A stretch of DNA of 64,000 bases from Gilliamella sp. N-G2. GTDB taxonomy: Bacteria > Pseudomonadota > Gammaproteobacteria > Enterobacterales > Orbaceae. The notes under the pieces were generated by a model that was not told the DNA's origin, did not search any database, and was given only the letters and a program-made list of their open reading frames with translations. The position numbers and the translations under genes were made by a program. The first letter of the stretch is position 1, and each line of letters begins with the position of its first letter. This document shows, in pieces, positions 61,368-64,000 of the stretch. The DNA lies in contig NZ_NAST01000005.1 in the NCBI RefSeq assembly GCF_002142215.1, positions 57,985-121,984 of the forward strand, read 5' to 3'.

Positions 61368-62540
61368 TTATCTGTTTAAATAGCTTTCAGTTAATGCCAC
61401 CCAATATGATGCAGCGGTAACAATACAGTTATCATTAAAATCATATCCAGGATTATGCACACTACAAAAACCCGGTTCATCGCCATTACCTATAATCATA
61501 TAGCAGCCATTGGGGTTACTTTCTAACATAAAAGCAAAATCTTCACTGCCCATAAAAGGATGACAATTATCATGCACGCGATCTTCACCAACTAATTTTT
61601 GGGCAACATCAAAGGCAAATTTTGTTGCATCCCTACCATTATGTAAAACCGGACTACCATTGACATGCTCAATTTCTACTGAGGCACCAAAACTTTCAGC
61701 TTGTGAAGTGGCAACTTCGCTAATACGCTTAAGTAGTAACGCTCGGGTATCATTATCCAGTGCTCTAACCGTTAGCTTCATTAGTGCATCGCTATTAACA
61801 ACATTTGGCGCTTCACCTGATTGAATACAACCAATCGTGATAACTGCTTGCTCAAAGGGTGATACATTACGAGAAACAATACTTTGTAAGGCAGTGCCGA
61901 TATAACAAGCAACAAGCGTGGCATCAATTCCTCGTTCTGGCATTGCGCCATGGGCACCTTTACCTTTAATATGGATATGGATCGTATCGGATGAAGCCAT
62001 AAGTGCGCCGGCTTTGAAATAGAAATGACCTTCTTTAAAACCTGGCATGTTGTGGATACCGAAAATAACATCACAAGGAAATTGTTTGAATAAACCGTCG
62101 TCAACCATTACTTTACCACCATATAACAACTCTTCGGCTGGTTGAAAAATGACATGTAACGTGCCATTAAAGTGACGGGTTTCGGCAAGATATTTAGCTG
62201 CGCACAGTAAAATAGTCGTATGTCCATCATGACCACAACCATGGAATTTGCCATGGGTTTGGCTGCTCCACGGTTTTCCTGATCCTTCAATAATAGGTAG
62301 CGCATCCATGTCGGCTCTAATACCAATTTTTTTATCACTAGTGCCATTTTTTAAAACACCAACTACACCGGTTTTAGCTAAACCACGATGTACTTCATAG
62401 CCCCATTCAGCCAATTTACTTGCCACTAAATCGCTGGTTTTATGTTCTTCAAAACCTAATTCAGGATATTGATGAATTTGATGGCGAATATCAATAAACT
62501 CTTGCTCTGTTTTTCTAATCGTTTCCATAATATGCTGCAT
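61368..62540 (-). CDS. M20-family amidohydrolase (hippurate hydrolase/HipO type)
   Basis: Metal-dependent hydrolase of N-acyl amino acids, 390 residues. Motifs: RADMDALPI, HGCGHDGHTTILLCA, FQPAEELLYGG and MGSEDFAFML. AGGAG lies 6 bases before the ATG. It is a paralogue of the M20 protein beside metN. Its downstream partner is a DHA2-type MFS carrier, suggesting uptake or release of the acylated amino acid or of the freed part. Substrate unknown. Confidence 0.88.
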   Translation of the reverse strand: MQHIMETIRKTEQEFIDIRHQIHQYPELGFEEHKTSDLVASKLAEWGYEVHRGLAKTGVVGVLKNGTSDKKIGIRADMDALPIIEGSGKPWSSQTHGKFHGCGHDGHTTILLCAAKYLAETRHFNGTLHVIFQPAEELLYGGKVMVDDGLFKQFPCDVIFGIHNMPGFKEGHFYFKAGALMASSDTIHIHIKGKGAHGAMPERGIDATLVACYIGTALQSIVSRNVSPFEQAVITIGCIQSGEAPNVVNSDALMKLTVRALDNDTRALLLKRISEVATSQAESFGASVEIEHVNGSPVLHNGRDATKFAFDVAQKLVGEDRVHDNCHPFMGSEDFAFMLESNPNGCYMIIGNGDEPGFCSVHNPGYDFNDNCIVTAASYWVALTESYLNR

Positions 62541-62670
62541 TTTAGGCTCCTAATTAACCTGAATATCGTTATGAAAAAAATAAAAAGAAGGGAACTATAC
62601 ATCTAAACTAAGATTAAAATTATGATTAAATTTAAAACCTGCAAACAACTTAATCAGTAAAACAGCTTAG

Positions 62671-62844
62671 ATGAATAAATATACAATAACCGCTATTCTT
62701 ATGAATGTCGATGATTTCTATAAGGTAATATTTGAAAATTGTTATGTTGAACTAGCATTGAGATATGATTTGATCGAAAGAATGAGCAAAGAATACGTTA
62801 AACTAATTATTTTATTATCGATTTTTAAAAGTAGTTTTAACTAA
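62671..62844 (+). CDS. Possible 57-residue small protein
   Basis: An ATG frame of 57 codons in the 414-base gap between the M20 and kptA genes. It encodes a helix-prone stretch (FYKVIFENCYVELALRYDLI) and a hydrophobic patch (YVKLIILLSIF). No good ribosome binding site precedes it, and codon use in this AT-rich gap is not decisive. The rest of the gap (62541-62670, 62845-62954) shows nothing I can name. Confidence 0.25.
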   Translation: MNKYTITAILMNVDDFYKVIFENCYVELALRYDLIERMSKEYVKLIILLSIFKSSFN

Positions 62845-62954
62845 CAGCGATGTTTTCATTAATTTAGTTAATTAATCTGAATGTCAGTAATGCTCTAATT
62901 AACTCTTTTTATACCATGGGCCGGAAATTATTTTTTCAATGATGCCGATTTAAT

Positions 62955-63527
62955 TTAAATAACTTCTATAAATTGGCTTGGTACATTCTCCGTTAACCAA
63001 ACGCCATTATCGGCTAAATAAAACTTAATACCTTGTTGATACATAGTTAAAGCACTAACTCTTAATACAACTGGTTTTCCATGACGTTTACCAACGGCTA
63101 CCGCTGTTTTATTATCAATTGAAAGATGAACATAGTGACGTTCGCCTGCAATCAAACCTTGTTTAATGATTGAATCAAGAAAACGGGTTGCTGTACCATG
63201 ATATAAATATTCAGGAGGGATTTTTTCTACATGTACTATATTTACTTGATTAGTCGAATGTCCTTGAGCTGCACGTATTTTTAAACCATCTTCGGACATA
63301 GTAAAGCGTTTTTTATCACTAGTTATAACGACTTGATTAATTAAATCTTGCGACAGTTGTTGACGGTGTTTATTCGCTTGCCGAATTAAAACATCTATTC
63401 CAACCCAACCATTACTATCTAATGTGATTCCTATCGATTCTGGTTTATGCCTTAAAACATAGCTTAAAAACTTACTAATGTTCTCTAAATCTTTACTCGT
63501 GCGCTTAATATTTGACTTCTTGCTCAT
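62955..63527 (-). CDS. kptA: RNA 2'-phosphotransferase (Tpt1/KptA)
   Basis: Transfers an internal RNA 2'-phosphate to NAD+, forming ADP-ribose 1'',2''-cyclic phosphate. The N-terminal winged-helix lobe has [13 protein letters not shown] and [10 protein letters not shown]; the ART-like lobe has [34 protein letters not shown] and GVWLT. Arg and His residues of the known active site are all present. It has 190 residues (E. coli 184). It is a single gene here. Its role in bacteria is uncertain; the RNA ligase/HD-Pnk operon in the same window makes RNA repair a reasonable link. Confidence 0.92.
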   Translation of the reverse strand: MSKKSNIKRTSKDLENISKFLSYVLRHKPESIGITLDSNGWVGIDVLIRQANKHRQQLSQDLINQVVITSDKKRFTMSEDGLKIRAAQGHSTNQVNIVHVEKIPPEYLYHGTATRFLDSIIKQGLIAGERHYVHLSIDNKTAVAVGKRHGKPVVLRVSALTMYQQGIKFYLADNGVWLTENVPSQFIEVI

Positions 63528-63560
63528 GTGCTAAATATTTTTAATATCAAATCATAAGTT

Positions 63561-63743
63561 GGATTCTATCTTTTATTAAAAGGAATACAAGGTATATTGA
63601 TAAAAATCTTAAATAGTAATAAAGAAATGATCTCTGTAGATTCCATAATTGAATATGAATCTAATTTCAGTTTTGTAGCTTTTGATGATCTTAATAATGC
63701 TACATAATACATTGCAGATAATTTAGACAAGATGGTTTTTTAA
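63561..63743 (+). pseudogene. Possible small gene remnant
   Basis: A frame with protein-like sequence (KEMISVDSIIEYESNFSFVAFDDLNNA) is cut by TAA at 63705-63707 and continues in the same frame for 11 codons (YIADNLDKMVF) to a second stop. No start with a ribosome binding site is seen and I know no homologue. Weak evidence. Confidence 0.2.
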
Positions 63744-64000
63744 GTATTCTTTCTTATAATAAATTCCGGATATTCCTTCAACGGTTAAATTGGCATAGTA
63801 GATGTAATAGAATGTAAACTTATTTTCATAAAACTGAAGTTAAGCGTAATGGTTTATTAAATAATAATTACTATTATTTAATTCCAAAAAGGTAAAAAGG
63901 ATTATTTTAAATAATAAATATCCTAGCTTCATCATCAATATATCCTCGTCATTTTACTGTTACTCATCTAACCATACTGTACTAAAAATAAACATTAAAT
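63744..64000. other. AT-rich, no gene seen
   Basis: Only a perfect palindrome stands out: TTAAATAATA (63857-63866), five-base loop, TATTATTTAA (63872-63881). The window ends in non-coding sequence. Confidence 0.5.

Noticed and set aside
1..64000. CRISPR arrays, insertion sequences, prophage, toxin-antitoxin or defence islands
   Set aside because: No regularly spaced repeats, transposase, integrase or recognised defence genes were found; the RNA repair operon is the only system of that kind.

Overview
The window is AT-rich chromosomal DNA from a gammaproteobacterium. Several gene orders match enterobacteria: pepN divergent from pncB, then asnS followed by OmpF/C-type porins; ubiE-ubiB-tatABC; mlaFEDCB-ibaG; gmhA-yafJ; ribH-nusB; prlC-rsmJ. 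The low GC, the short or thinned-out proteins and the mix of beta-glucoside PTS and citrate genes suggest a host-associated lineage such as the Orbales (Gilliamella-like). That placement is an inference from gene content, not a database result. I see no rRNA, tRNA, CRISPR array, prophage or insertion sequence.

Layout. 0-4 kb: a 2-hydroxycarboxylate (citrate/malate type) symporter cut by the window edge, divergent from a CitA/DcuS-like sensor kinase and its regulator. 4-7.8 kb: an operon of a Xi-class glutathione transferase, a polar amino-acid ABC importer and a GNAT acetyltransferase. 7.8-10.6 kb: a GyrI-like gene broken by one in-frame stop, then a two-gene RNA repair operon (RNA ligase and HD-Pnk) behind a good sigma70 promoter and a long leader. 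10.6-16.3 kb: beta-glucoside PTS and phospho-beta-glucosidase, an MFS carrier and a lone citG. 16.3-24.7 kb: ftsK, a gamma-carbonic-anhydrase-like protein, a Bcr-type exporter, rsuA, rsmJ, prlC. 24.7-28.2 kb: ibaG and the Mla lipid-transport operon. 28.4-32.4 kb: methionine importer metI-metN with an M20 hydrolase, metQ divergent. 32.4-41.5 kb: rhodanese, pepN, pncB, asnS and two tandem porins. 41.6-53.3 kb: mgsA, mdtH, yafJ, gmhA, ribH, nusB, a YfiF-like protein, a NadR-like protein, ubiE, ubiB, tatABC, hldE. 53.4-64 kb: an unknown lipoprotein, gor, an MHS-family carrier, tag, a DUF218 protein, mnmE, an MFS-M20 pair and kptA.

How the genes fit together. GmhA and HldE supply early and late steps of ADP-heptose synthesis for LPS. 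Mla and the porins serve the outer membrane. The ABC importers, two M20 hydrolases and the glutathione genes (Xi-GST, gor) point to uptake and trimming of modified or sulfur-containing amino acids. Three RNA end-processing enzymes (Rnl, HD-Pnk, KptA) lie in the window, the first two as one operon.

Signs of erosion or changed function: the NadR-like protein has lost the P-loop of its kinase domain; the YfiF-like protein has lost SPOUT motif 2; ubiJ is absent between ubiE and ubiB; the GyrI-like gene carries a premature stop; citG stands alone. The best candidate for follow-up is the RNA repair operon with its long leader, followed by the GST-ABC-GNAT operon and the NadR change.
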